The notes under the pieces: generated by a model
Seen by the model: only the letters and a program-made list of their open reading frames with translations
Databases searched by the model: none
Told to the model about the DNA's origin: nothing
Made by a program: the position numbers and the translations under genes
Shown: one piece after another, positions 49,584 through 61,556 of the stretch
How the letters are laid out: every line of letters starts with the position of its first letter
How positions within the stretch are numbered: the first letter of the stretch is position 1
NCBI GenBank assembly: GCA_000727475.1
Contig: KL647309.1
Location: 1,123,820 to 1,187,819, forward strand
DNA: 64,000 nucleotides
Origin: Sarcocystis neurona
Taxonomy: Eukaryota; Apicomplexa; Conoidasida; Eucoccidiorida; Sarcocystidae
Direction of reading: 5' to 3'

Positions 49584-52500
49584 TTACAGTCTCGCTCCGT
49601 TGCTTGAGACAGAGTACGGGTTGGGGCGTCTAGTGCCCCACGAATCTCGGTGCAGCTTTTCCCTCCAGAGGAGCAAGATTCGCGAGTGCACCTCCTGAGG
49701 CGCCGACTTTTTCTCCTGCAACTCACGCTGCCACATTTGGAAGACCTCCGGTGTGCGGCATCGCAGTGCGTCCACATAAACAGCGTGAAGCGGCTTTACC
49801 GATTCCGGCACGAGGTCTGCGTACACAGGAAATAGGAACTGCATCTCGACATGCGCACATCCCTTTCCATTCCGTCAGCTCTAAAGTGGCTCCTACGGTG
49901 CCACGGAGGGGAAGCGCACTCGACGCAGGGCCTGATTTAGAAACTGCTTCTCTGCGTTCGACGTATGGAAGGTACACAAGCAACATAATGTGCGACCATC
50001 TACTTGATACTTCAGCAGACCTAAAGGAGAAAATTGGGGGCACGGGGAAAACTGGCGAGGAGCAAGCTGCTACAGTGACGACACATCGCCAGCTGCGAAG
50101 GAAGGAGCGAACAACTGACGCACAATGCCTTTCGGAATATTCAGTAGACACACGGCTGGGCAGTGTTTTATGCACAGTACCACAGCAGGAGGATTTTCGC
50201 AACGTACGTCTTCTCACGCGTCGCTGCACTTCAATGTTGCTACACGTATGCAGTGAGATTTCTACTACGCTCACGCATCTTACTGAATATGCGTTCGATT
50301 GCACGTATCCGGAACATTCGCGTGAACACCGCTTGAACGCCCGCTGCTGGAAGTAGCATAAACATCGCTCCCTAACAACAAGTAAGAACACAAAAGCCAC
50401 AAACGCCAGGCAAGTTGTAACGTACGTCCCGCGCAGTTCTTAAATTTTAAGCTCCCTCTCCAGTGAAGTATTTAGCTTGCGTGAGCTCGCGTGCGCGATC
50501 TGAAGCGCTAGACACATGTCAGAAGAGCTCCTCTTAACGTACAACAGGGAAAGAAACGCCTGCATATGCTGTGACACATGACGCGACGACTCCAGGAATA
50601 ACTCGTGTGAGAAAAGGAGTGCTTGAAGGCCCTTGCTGCGGTAGGGTTTTCGCGATCTTGTCCGATACCAACCAGCCTGCCTGCACGACACACGCAGCAG
50701 TTGGTGGAACAGTATTTCCAGCAAGTCCAGAGTGACGCACTCTGTCCATCTGCGTACGCCCGTCTTGGTAGTGGAGTGAGGGAGATGCTGTATGCGCTTA
50801 ACGCATGCGCACCGCATAGTAGCGCAGAAGTCGTCGGGCGCAAAGCGGTTACAGTGGGCACACTTAACCCAGCCGTATCGTACCATAATCAACGATAGCA
50901 TGCCGTAGGTTCCCACAAAAGCAGTCAAAGGAGTGGGGTCCGGTAGAGCGAGACTTTCTACCCACGCAGGGTGCTCCACGGCGAAGTGCGGAAATTCGTT
51001 ACTGCGTCCCGATATGTTTCTGAAGAAGCACGCCAGTACGGCAGAACAAGGTTTACGGATAAGTTCGCACACACACATGCACCTGTTATATGCGACCAGC
51101 GAATGACCGTGACAACCGGAACGTACGTGTCAAAAATGTCGGGCGACAGGCAGTGAACAGCTTACGCGCTCCTTCTCCTCCTCATATTCAGCGCGTAGAC
51201 GCGACTCTTGTCTTCTGACTGCCACAGTATGGCTTGAGTCGCGACGACCACGTCGTAGGCTCGCACCCGTTTGTACAGTGTATCTACTCGGAGTGAATTT
51301 GTTAATACATACTCGCACATTACCGTGAATCACACAGTCAGCGCAGACGTCCTTTTAACAGGGATGGAACACACACGCCCAATTCACCCGTGACATGTGC
51401 TGCTATAACTGGAGAACATGCCTGCGGAAAACTGTTTTGTCGATCTCTGACATAATGTTGTTTTCTCCGCATGCCAAGAACCTCTTATATGATCTCTACA
51501 CGAGCAGTCGCTCCAACGCACGCTGAACTCGTCGGTTGGGATCCTCCACCGCGCAGAAAGCGTGACACGGAAGGTGCACGCCGCAGGAATGCTCGCATTC
51601 AGCATCTCTGCGAACTGCGATATTATCGCACAAGTTTATGAACTCCGCCTTGTACGACGCGTCGTGCTAACGCAGACCCGCTCTGTCAACGTGGAACCGT
51701 TCAGATGGCTCCGACTTGGCAGACGCGGAAGAGACGTGAAACGACAGCAGTACAGTGCCGCCTTCTTTCTATCGAAATCCTATCGTTTTCAATTTTGGTA
51801 GTACCTGATAGCTGGTGTGGTGAGGCCGACCACAAGCCCGACGAGAAGCACTTGAAAGATGGAGAGAGGAATAAGGGAAAGGTTGTGTTTCTTCAGAAAC
51901 GTCTTCAGCCTCTTCTGCGCCTTCTTGAACTCGGGAGACCCGAACTGAAGAATGGGGAAGAAAGCACGTTCGAGGATGCGCAAGAGAGACGTACGCGAAG
52001 AGATGATACAGGTTGTCGTCACAAGCACATGCGCAACTTTGCCAAGAGGTGCCCACAATGAATAAACAATGTCCACAAACCACAAGAAAACATATTCCGG
52101 CCTGGAATTTCTCGTAGAACTGCTGCCATCCTCCGGTTGCCGTCACACGCACGTGCACGCTTGCCTCTATGTGACGGTTTCCACGAATAAACAGTGTACA
52201 CATCACACAAGAATCCGTATATTTCGATCTGCAGGTTTCTGCAGCATTGTTGCCGTCCCCCAAAGTACAGATCACAACGCCCGAGGAAAAAGACTGTTGA
52301 CCAATTGGCTACTCTAACCCCAGATGCCGTACATTATTTACCACCAAAGACACGAGTTCCGCAATCTTCCGCCGTGCACAGACTAAATTCGCTGCGGCTT
52401 TACTGCGAATCGTATGCTAGTGCTAACACCTGGCGTGTTCGTTACTGACTATCTTGGATGCTACAGAGTTTTTGATCAACCAGCACGACGTACTCCGTTG

Positions 52501-55500
52501 AGTTTCGCCTTTTCAGCTGCCCTCTGCAGCGCCGTCATTTCTTCTTGGTACACTGCGCGCAGACGTATATCTCTTTCCTGAAAAGGCAGCATCTGCGCAG
52601 GAAAGGAAAATTTTAATCTCGGACTTCATTGACAAAAAACTCGTCCACTGTCCCCAGCTTGTGTCCCCCCCGTCACACAAAAAACATCCTATAATACGGT
52701 GCCCTGAAACTATTCGGTACTGCAGGAAGTCGGTACCTCTTGCCGAGCAACACAGTGTCTACACAGATAGTACTTTTGTATCGATCAGCTGCAAACTAGT
52801 GCTCTACCTTTATTTAAGCAAAGACTTTTGGCCCGGTAGACTCTGGAGTCCACGAGCTGCCTCCCCCTTGGGGAACCTGTGAAGAATAGCCATAGCTGTA
52901 CCCCGGCGACCACGGCAAGTTGGACAAAAGAGACGTACCGAGCTAATAGCAAAAGGGAGGGTTGTGAGACGAAATGTGGCCCCCAGCAGAGGAAGTGCGA
53001 CAGCCCTGCACACCGAACACCACAGAGAGAACAGTTTCTCCATGGAACCAGGCACGAGCCTGTCAAACGGATCGCTTGCCGCCCGTCAGCACGGTAGCGC
53101 GCGTCGTCTGCTGCGTGCGAGGTTACGAGTCTGCCGAAGTTTTAGCCAGGAGACGACGCTCTGCATCACAAGCTCTTGCAGTTACTTTACTGTGCGCTGT
53201 GATGTCCTGACCGCGTTGTTCTACGCAGCGGGTGCCGCTGTGTTGCCGATGTAACAGCAGCAGGTCGGCACTGAAATTCTGCAGGTGGCGGTGCCCTTTG
53301 TTCGACCGTGTCTAACCCTGTATCCTTCGCACAGATTTCTACAGCTGTGAACCATGTAAATATACTCTACACGCGACAACCGGCATCCTGGACATACACG
53401 TGCGACCTGTGTACCTGAGATTAATACATCATGGTGGAAATAGGACGGCTGTTACCAGGGAGCGTCGACGGCTGTCTTGAAGAGGAGCAAGAAGTCCGTG
53501 AGGCAATTGACGAGATCGCTGTCCGCAACCCACTCGGCACTCTGTGCAGTTGTACAAGCATATGGCACGGCCACACCACGTGACAACGGGATGAACGTAC
53601 CTTGAACATTTCCTGAAGAAAAAGAGAATGGGACACGGTCAGAGTTGCGAAAAGTAAACGCATGTATACGCACGAACACACGTGAACATAGAGACACAGA
53701 TACATACACACTCATGTGCAAATATGTGTGTGTGTGTGTATGTGTGTGTTCACACGTTATCATGTGTGAATACGCACATAATACGCACACGTACAGAGAC
53801 ACACATGCGTACACCTACACATTTCTATAATTTATAAATAGATTTCCGTCTCTGCGGACACACTGTGCAGCGTCTGAGTCTATGAGAGCGGAAGGTTTGT
53901 GTAGAAGCCCGGTAACTCCCGCCGCAGACACGTGCCATATACGCAGCCTTGCCGATCCGCTGCTCCGCGTACATTACAGTGTGCGCGTAGCCACCTATGC
54001 TACGGCAAAGCCAACAGTAACAGCAGGTTTTTCCTGGCCTCACCTCCGCTCTGATTTTTTGTTGGAGCACTGCTGCGTAGGAGTCTTCACACGGCGTAGG
54101 CACAGGGAGGAACTTCCCGTCCGACAGCGGCACTTGTGCTGCTTCTGTCGCACACAGGAGCGAGTCTGCCCCCTCCAGGCATTCAAGTGGAGCAGAAGAC
54201 GAGTCTTCGCGTCCACCTTCAACCGCCCCACATTTTCGTTTCTCTGACAGAGACGATTCTCCTTTCTGCTGTAGAGGAGCAACACCCAATGCTACTGGGA
54301 TGCACTTCACGCCAGCAAAATCAGAAATGCGTGTTCCTTTGGTTTCACTTCCTCCACCGGTGCAGGTGACTCCTCCCGTGGCCCATTTTCCTGCTGGCAA
54401 CGTCTCACCACTGCCTGTCAGCACGTCTCGTCTACAGCGTCTTCCGCGGGAGACAGTCCTGTGAGGAGGCACTCCACTGCGCGACTCTCCGCTGTGAATG
54501 TGCGAGAATAAAAGCTGCCTTACGGCGTCGCTGGCAATCGCTCTCAGTAGTTTTCTCTTTCCTCGGCCCCTGCAACGGGGTCTCTGCGTGGCGGTTCTTT
54601 CCGCATCGCAGCCAACCCTGTCTCTATCGCTGCGACCATTTCGCTCCGCGGTAACCGTAATAAATGTACATACAGCACCAACACAGCGAACTGCGTGCAC
54701 CGCCAGCTGGGTAGCAACCGCTGAGTTTCTTTCGTTAAGCGTGAAAGTACTTCGCATGCCTCCTGGTAGCACAGCTAGAGCAGCAGCGCTCGATGGAAGA
54801 GTAGTGCCACAACTGATAGAATCTCCTGTCTGAGAGTGAAATCCGACAGCGGCTGCCGCTGACCAACGCCATTTGTAGTGTGCTGGAGACGATATGCTTC
54901 CGTAGGCTTTTCGCACGTGAGAAGCGGCCTGCAGCCCACGCTGCAGACTGGCGGCACTCCGCTTACTAAGAACGTCCGTTCCGCTACCGAAGACACGTTT
55001 TTGGTCCATATGCTGTCCGTCGACAGCGAGCACGCTGCAACGCTGGTGCTTCCACGCTTTCTGCCGTGGCCTTGTTGCTTCGTGAGGACTGCATGTGTTT
55101 GGCACCCCGTCGGTGGGAGCTGCGGCAGGAGGAACTGGTGAAACTACGTTTCCCCAGGGAGAGCTGCGGCAAAACGTGGCTGGCCGGTAGGGACGACGTG
55201 AGCACCAGGAAAAACCGAGCGAGAGACCCGAACTGTGTAGAGTCGACGGAAGGGTTAACCAGCAGGAAGAAACCGAGGACGAGAACGCAGGTGAGCTGCC
55301 GAAAGCAGGTGAGCAAATCTCTTGAGACAGAAAACCTTTTGCAAAAGCATCACGCCGGGCTTCCACCAACGGCAGTGCAACAGCGTTACACGAGATAGAC
55401 AAGGCAGATGTGCTGCGAATGCAGGAGGAGCAGAAACAGGCAGCATGACAAATAGGCGCCGCACGTACCACTTGGTGGTGCAGGCCAACCGGATTCAGGT

Positions 55501-55690
55501 AACCCGAGGAACCCCGGTTTTGCTGCTCCGCATTACTTTCGATGAAAAAACTCTTCGGCCAGCTGCGGTTGCGCAGGGGAACCCTGCTGCCACGGCGTTC
55601 AAAGCCACCTTCGCGCAGCTGACAGCGGCTTGAGCGGCACGAGCTGTATAGCCGCAGCAACGTCTGCCGGCCACGCGGTACTGACGCCAT
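49584..55690 (-). CDS. OXA1/YidC/COX18-family mitochondrial membrane insertase with long N-terminal extension
   Basis: Family role: inserts proteins into the mitochondrial inner membrane. Start Met at 55690 (the only ATG near the frame start) opens an acid-free Arg-rich presequence (MASVPRGRQTLLRLYSSCRSS). Phase-consistent exons: 55690-54044, 53612-53601 (12 nt), 53541-53456, 53059-52939, 52592-52494, 51944-51805, 51019-50884, 50749-50543 and 50371-50284. Conserved core: DAPWLVPGSMEKLFSLW (TM1), a charged helix (YQEEMTALQRAAEKAKLNG), LKKHNLSLIPLS followed by a TM, HPAWVESLALPDPTPL (family DPT motif), PFLTRVIPGVVASCVTAYAGVSFPVV and AMFMLLPAAGVQAVFTRMFRIRA, aligning with the last two TMs. Exon 1 adds about 540 residues of Ser/Arg/Cys-rich low-similarity sequence, so the protein is about twice the usual length. 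C-terminal exons probably continue from 50020 to a TAA at 49584 (VYVDALRCRTPEVFQMWQREL), but their junctions are unsettled; if not, the CDS ends at a TAG at 50240. Confidence 0.85.
53640..53830. repeat. (CA/GT)-rich microsatellite in the OXA1-family gene intron
   Basis: An alternating purine/pyrimidine stretch, with a pure GT run near 53725-53750 and many CACA/TACA blocks. It lies within the presumed first intron of the insertase gene (54043-53613). Confidence 0.8.
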
Positions 55691-55973
55691 TCGCGCGTTG
55701 CAGGCACGCCAAAGAACTGGCTTCGTTACGCGGGACAAACACAATTGACAGACAAAACAAGCTGCTCCTACTTACAAAACAGGCGACTCCTGTAGCGGAG
55801 AAACTGAACAGAGGGCAGATTTTTAAGGTACATCGGTCGTAGACGAAATTTCACAGAGGGAACCCTGAGTGTTCGACAACAGAGTAACAGATCGCCTTTT
55901 CACGGACACGTGTAGTCCACCAGGCGCAGAGCAAAGCGGTAGCCGAAAAAACGTGTACACACGAAGGACATAC

Positions 55974-56112
55974 ACGCACACGTGTACGCATTTACGCACA
56001 CACGTACGCATATACGCACACATGTACGCATATACGCACACATGTACGCATATACGCACACATGTACGCATATACGCACGCATGTACGCATATACGCACG
56101 CATGTACGCATA
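55974..56112. repeat. 20-bp tandem array, about seven copies
   Basis: The unit 'cgcacacatgtacgcatata' is repeated about seven times with few variants (the last two copies have 'cgcacgcatg'). It is about 300 bp upstream of the insertase start. The unit is not a multiple of three, so the open frames across it are artefacts. The unit is dominated by alternating purine/pyrimidine and near-palindromic 'gcgtacatgtgcgta' blocks. Confidence 0.9.
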
Positions 56113-56950
56113 CGTGGAATATGTATATATGCATCTATGTATATGTACAGGTATATACGTACGCCTCAACAACACAAGGTGGCGCGACGCCGTAGCTGCA
56201 GCCGGACAGCAGTGCTTCCAGGCCGTCCACCTACGTTGCAAGACCCGGAAGACGAACTCTGCTTGGCCTCCCGAGGAGGACGAGCTTCGCCGTTCCACAC
56301 AACAGGGAATACTAAATTCTTCGACTTTGAGAAGAACTGCTGACGAAGCACGCGTGAAACGTCTAGTAATGTAGCGTGCCCCTTCTCCGTCAGGCATGCA
56401 TTCGCGTGGTAGGCCTTCACCGAATGGCGCCGCATCGAGAACGCCAACGCCAATACATGGATGCTTGCCTGTGCAAGCACGGGTACAACGAGTGCGATTG
56501 CCAAAGACGAACGCCCCGCATGACTCAAAGTGCAACCTTACAACTCAGGCTTTGAAATGCTGACGCATCCTTTCTTTGTCCCGAAGAAGTCTGTGACTTT
56601 TTGACACGCAGCACCACGGCGGCACGGGGACACTCCGACGCAGTCCGCAGGCGCCGCAGCGGGAGCGGAGCAGCTGCGGCAACGGCAGCGGTGATTGGAG
56701 GAAATGGTTGTTGACGTCTCTCAGCTATTGCTGTTGTTTCAACTGTGGTGCCGGCGTCCGTGAATAAGCAGCGCATATTTTAAATAGGAAAGCGTCGAAG
56801 TGAATCGATGCACACTGTCGAGTATTCCCCAGGAACCAGCCCACCACCGCTCAAGCCAGTTAAGGAAGTGCATGCACCCCACGGACTGGGAGCCCAAGGC
56901 GACACAGAGAAAGGAGCACAGCCCATCAAACGGGCAAAAGGTGACAGCTT

Positions 56951-57070
56951 TGACTAGTGCTCTTTGTGCATTACATGTATATGTAGCAAGAGACGCGGCT
57001 GCAGGTTGCAGATTTGACAAGCGCTCTTTGTGCATTACATGTATATACAGTACGAGACACGGCTGAGGGC
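56951..57070. repeat. Two-copy tandem repeat, unit about 64 bp
   Basis: 'tttgac.ag.gctctttgtgcattacatgtatat' occurs at about 56951 and again at about 57014, each followed by '..agagac.cggctg'. A recent local duplication. Confidence 0.85.
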
Positions 57071-57442
57071 CCTGTCAAGCCATTACACAGCGTCGATCAG
57101 CGTGTGTGCGCGTGTCGTCGGATCACGACACGCCGCTGGTAGAATACCAAATCGATGGCACGCCGTGAGAGAGACTTCGGAGATTTAAGGGAACGTGGTT
57201 TGCGTCTCTGTGTGCAACAAAGTTGTGTTGATATTTTTGTGAGCATCGAAGACTACGAACCCGTTGTCTGATGAGACAAACGGGGAGAACACTTCGTAGC
57301 AAAAGTTTTGCTTTGGCACACAGCCGCCGTTCATCTATACGGATTACGGATGTGCCTCGATTGCTGCACCTGCGAGTGATCCTACGCGAACATGAGGTCT
57401 GCGCTCGAGTCTGCGTAGGTGACCGATCGCAAAGCCTTGACA

Positions 57443-57960
57443 CTAGTCACCCGTGTGACCTTGTGTGCATGCGACAGCGTGTTTTGCGTCATTCCCTCTC
57501 CGAGCCATCGCAACCAAAAGAACAGACGGCCTACAGTCGGCGAAGGTTGCATGCTGCATAATTTTGGCTTGCGTCTGCGCACAGAGGAATCTGCATAGCA
57601 TACTTACAACAGAATCGCTTCTTCCTGCGTATAATGTAAGAAACTCTTTGCACTGGCGTATTGGTCGATAACGTTCCCGGACGCTAACTCTATATTTCAT
57701 GCATGGAGTTTAAACCGCTCACGTATAGGCGAATATATCTATCGCCAATGAGCACGCTCGAATATTACTGCCAAAAGAGAGTCGCCTGCTGGCAGCCTCA
57801 CCTTTGCACTCAATGCAGGTTTGATCGCCAACGAAAGCGGACGTTGTAGAGGTTCCAATAAGAAACAGGCAAACGAACACTCCTACGCACACACACCGCT
57901 CGAGGGATATTCCGCTCGCCGATGTAAAAACGTCGTGATGCGCCCGAACACTTCCTGGCG
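57443..57960 (-). CDS. Candidate small secreted Cys-rich protein
   Basis: Two minus-strand exons join in phase: an upstream exon ending at 57802 (donor AAAG then gtgagg) and 57624-57443 (acceptor tacgcag, stop TAG). The first has a hydrophobic stretch (CVCVGVFVCLFLIGT) followed by small residues and a plausible cleavage site before FVGDQTC. The mature part would be about 70 residues with six Cys in the order C-x2-C-x10-C-x3-C-x15-C-x21-C. I recognise no family. No ATG is visible in frame in the first exon, so the start must lie in an unseen upstream exon, or the model is wrong. The start coordinate given is approximate. Confidence 0.3.
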
Positions 57961-60900
57961 ACAACTTGCTGTCCAAGCACTCAGTCCAAACCTATATATT
58001 ATCATATCCGTCCCAGTTCCAAATAGGTCTGCGGATGAGGTGTACGCTCCGCTTCTCCGACGGTTATTTGTGGCTACCAGATACTGATATGGGTGAACGC
58101 GTACACGAATTGCGTGTGTGTACGCTAAAGTGTGCTCACTTCATGCCTGTGAATGCTTGATGTCCTCGGAACGCATGGGAAAATTAAACACACAGTTCAT
58201 GTAGTCTTCCGACAGGGAATGCACACCCCATCCATGCATGGAAACACACGAGTTTTTCGTTGCAAGCTCTATACCTCCTTCGTACTAAATTACCACGTAT
58301 CCACAGGCCGGTCTTCGCCGGTGTCGTAAGCGTCTATCGGAGACCTGTGCTAACCTGATGGCTTACTGAGAGACTTCCCGAAGAACTTGGCACAGTCGCA
58401 GGCGATACCGAGACAGACACGGGTCGTGTAAAAGAGGGACGTCTGTTCCACCTGCAGTGTCTGAAATGCTTGCGTGCTTTCTCGAGAGTTGGGAGTCACA
58501 CAATGTGGTGCCTTTGGTCGTTATTCGTGTTGCTTTCTGCACCAAGGGGAGCAACCCACGCAGCATCAAGAATGACGGCTCTGCCTCCGCAGTAGGTGAA
58601 GTAGTGTGATGTACCTACCGTGATGCGCGTACGGACGTGTTTGGCGCAGACACGTTTGATAACTGGAGAGTACATGAGTTTTGCACCCTTTTGCACAGCG
58701 TGTTCACCGTATCCCGCCAGCAGCGGGAAAAAAAGGAACTCTAAACCTCGTTGACGCGCCATCACCCCGCTTCCTGCTGGTGGACGTGGTCGTGCCCTGC
58801 GCAAGCAAACTGTCCCTCCATTGTAAGTAAACAAATGCACCTGACAAACTATGCCAGACGCTTTCGGAAAACCTCTCACGTCTACACCGGTAGAAGGGGA
58901 CGCTGACGTCATAGTGTATGCTCTACTGTAACAAAGTAGACGTCGACGTTAATCGATCTACTGTTCTTGTTGTGCAGCGACGTAGAAAGAACTATCATGC
59001 ACATTAAATGATGCTTCAGCCTGCACCTCTCGGGGGTGTAGGCGTCTTCCTGAGCAGTGGTGCGAAAGCGTAGCTACAAATGAGCTCCGCGTCAACATCC
59101 AGAAAACACGCACAGTGCCAACATCCTTTCCGTCGATATAGTAGCACGTTGTAACCAGCCTTCTTGAGGTTGTGAAGAACGACTCCCGGCGGACACGATG
59201 CCTAGTATATACCTTGGGATTTCTGAGCAGCTGTAGTGTATGTTGCGTGTACGAATATTGCGAAGCCAGATTGGTGCGCTGCGTCCCTAATGATCCAGAG
59301 TGAAATACGGTCACCTTCACGCAGGCGTCGTCAATAACTCCATGGACACCAGGTTCCTCTGCGGGACACGCGATTCTGACACGGCGGGCGAGCTCGTGCG
59401 GAAAAGCAATACACAGAGTTACGACTGCGTCTGGATGGAGAAAATCAAAGACGTCACCAAATGCATATCAGCCTGGGTGACAAGTGTGCCCCCAGCGGGA
59501 GATGTGAGCAACTGCGGTAGGATTATCAAATGCTGTCGTTGCTGAGCACGCCACCGTGCGTGTGAGCTTTTACCACGGGTGTAGCAGGTGCCATAACAAC
59601 AACAGTTCTAGCTTGCTCCAGTAGCAGCTGTCAACATTGTACGGAAAAACAGTATGTGGGGAAGCAAGTGGCACGTTCGGGTTCGGGTCGCCGTCTGGCT
59701 GCGTCTTTCCTTAGGGCCACAAAAAGACAGCAGCGATTCGGCGTTCAGTTCAAATGGCACGTCCATGACAGTCTGCTGCTAACTGCGCAACTGGTCGGGA
59801 TGGCCGGGGGAGCTGATGGTTCTAGATGCGCAGTGGTGTCTGTTTTCGGTAAACCACCACACAGCACTGAAGCGCGCCAGTTTCGCAGCACAAGTGGCGA
59901 CAAGGACATCCCCACTGAAAGAGTCACAGTCTCGAAAAACCGCCAAGGGAAAAGAGATTTTCTGTAATATCATCGTCTTTTCTTGTCCATCTACTCCCCT
60001 TTGCATTCATCCCATCATACCTAATATCGTTCAGGGGCGGTGAGGGCATGCGGCAAATGCAGACTAATGTCGTTTGTTGGTGTCGTGTCCCCGGGTGTTA
60101 GCATTCAGAATTAGCTTTTGGATACTTCGTTTGCCACGCGCGAGTCTAGCGTAGGTGTCAAATGTTCTTTCTTGCATTAGCTGTCAAATGTAGGAAGGTG
60201 GTGCGAGTGCTGCTTGTGGACATGCTCTACCCGGCTGAAATGCGCCGCCCGCGTGCAACTCTCCTATTTGCTTGGACGTTCCAGCGTTGATAGGCGCACA
60301 AACTATTCTCGATATACGTGGAAGGAGGAAAAAAGGGGCGAACACAGGTTGTTTATGGCGGCGTACACAAAATTTCCGCACGTTGGGCGGCCACAGGAGA
60401 ACACATGCTATGCAGTGCTGAATCGCTGCCCTGCTGGCACCGGGCTGTACAGAGTTGGCAACAGATATATCAACGTAGAACAGCCATGTGCCTCACCTAT
60501 TCAGGATGTGAGTCACATGTAGCTGGGGATTCAGGGAAAGCAGCGCCTGCACTGGTGAGCCATTCATGACCTCCAATGCCATGCCCTGTTCCGTCACGCT
60601 CAGACGCCGTCAGTTCTCTTCTTCGGTTCCAGTGCTCCTCGGGTGCTGTTTTTGCACTGAGTAATGATTTTTGTGCTGCGCCTTGTGCGTGTGCTGGCTG
60701 CTGCAGAATCACCTTGACGGGCACCGTCGTGTGCTGTTGCTGTCACCCCTGCCGCGGGCGCGGGCGCGGCAGCTGTGCCGGTTGCTGCGGTGCAGCTAGA
60801 TCCACAGCCCCCCTGTCGCCGTTGGCATCGTCTCTCGAACGGTAGTGCTGTCTTCGTGGCATGTCGTGTGCTGCTGTTGCGGTGACTGCCGTTAACTTGG

Positions 60901-61556
60901 AGATTCTCTGCTTACGTGGTAGTTGTCTCCGTGGTTACGACCGTCGCCTAAGCGTTATCAGACGTGCTGTGCGGGATCTCTGTTTCTCTGCGAGTAGTGG
61001 AGCCACTGGCTACGGACGTTGTAGCAGGTTACGAGACGTGCAAGGAAAAAGTGCGAATGAGTTCGAGTGGTGCTAATGGGCCCCAACATGTACGCGTATC
61101 TTCATGGTGGGAGTTTCTTGGTCCGCTGTCTTTTGCGTCGTTGCTAGTGCCGCTGCAGCTGGTGCTCTGGAGGTCGGTTTCGAGGAACACGTGCTACTGC
61201 TGTTGTTGCTCGGGAGATCCATTGCTGGGTGAACGCACACTCGCTGCGGTTGGACGCGTTGACTGCGGCAGGAGCTCCAACAACAGCCACCTATATAAGG
61301 TCAACAGCAGTTTTATGCAGCAGCATCAGCTGGAAGGGCAACAACTACCACTGCATCACTAGCAACAAAAGTGGCAGCAGCCTTGACGACTGTCGGCGTC
61401 ACCTCCATAAAACCTCAGCAGCCGCGTGGGTATCTTCGCAGCGGCCGGCTCGTGCTTTTCTAAATGGTAGATGAAGTTGAGTTTGGACACCACATCCCCG
61501 CGAGCACTGTCGTTTCCGCTTTCTCCCTTGTTTTCTGCCTTTTTACGTCTGCGAGC
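57961..61556. other. Intergenic upstream of the APP1-domain gene
   Basis: Open frames of up to 138 codons (58496-58912 minus, 60964-61362 plus) resemble nothing known. A palindromic 'ccatgcatgg'-type block occurs near 58236. GC and CTG/GCC trinucleotide content rise from about 60.6 kb toward the gene, which may be a long 5' UTR. Confidence 0.45.

Larger units (their letters stand above)
55691..57442. other. Upstream region of the insertase gene, repeat-rich, no recognised gene
   Basis: Contains the 20-bp tandem array and a GC-richer part at 56200-56780 that stays open in several frames on both strands (for example plus-strand WPPEEDELRRSTQQG at about 56.27 kb). The multi-frame openness reflects composition; no family or splice structure decides which strand, if any, is coding. 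A two-copy repeat lies at about 56951-57070. Confidence 0.45.

Noticed and set aside
53825..55744. A separate single-exon 639-codon gene
   Set aside because: A strong in-frame donor at 54043 joins this frame in phase to the OXA1-family core, and the N-terminus is a mitochondrial presequence. It is better explained as the first exon of that gene; the part beyond the donor is intron, and the frame starts with a TTG rather than ATG upstream of 55690.
55823..56535. Long open frames across the 20-bp array with a repeating Tyr/Met/Arg/Thr/Cys/Val pattern on both strands
   Set aside because: The unit is 20 bp and contains no stop in several frames, so openness is a trivial result of the repeat.
57443..57810. 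Chemokine-like Cys pattern in the candidate secreted protein
   Set aside because: The resemblance depended on an earlier splice model with a very short intron. The simpler model adds two Cys and breaks the pattern; there is no real sequence support.
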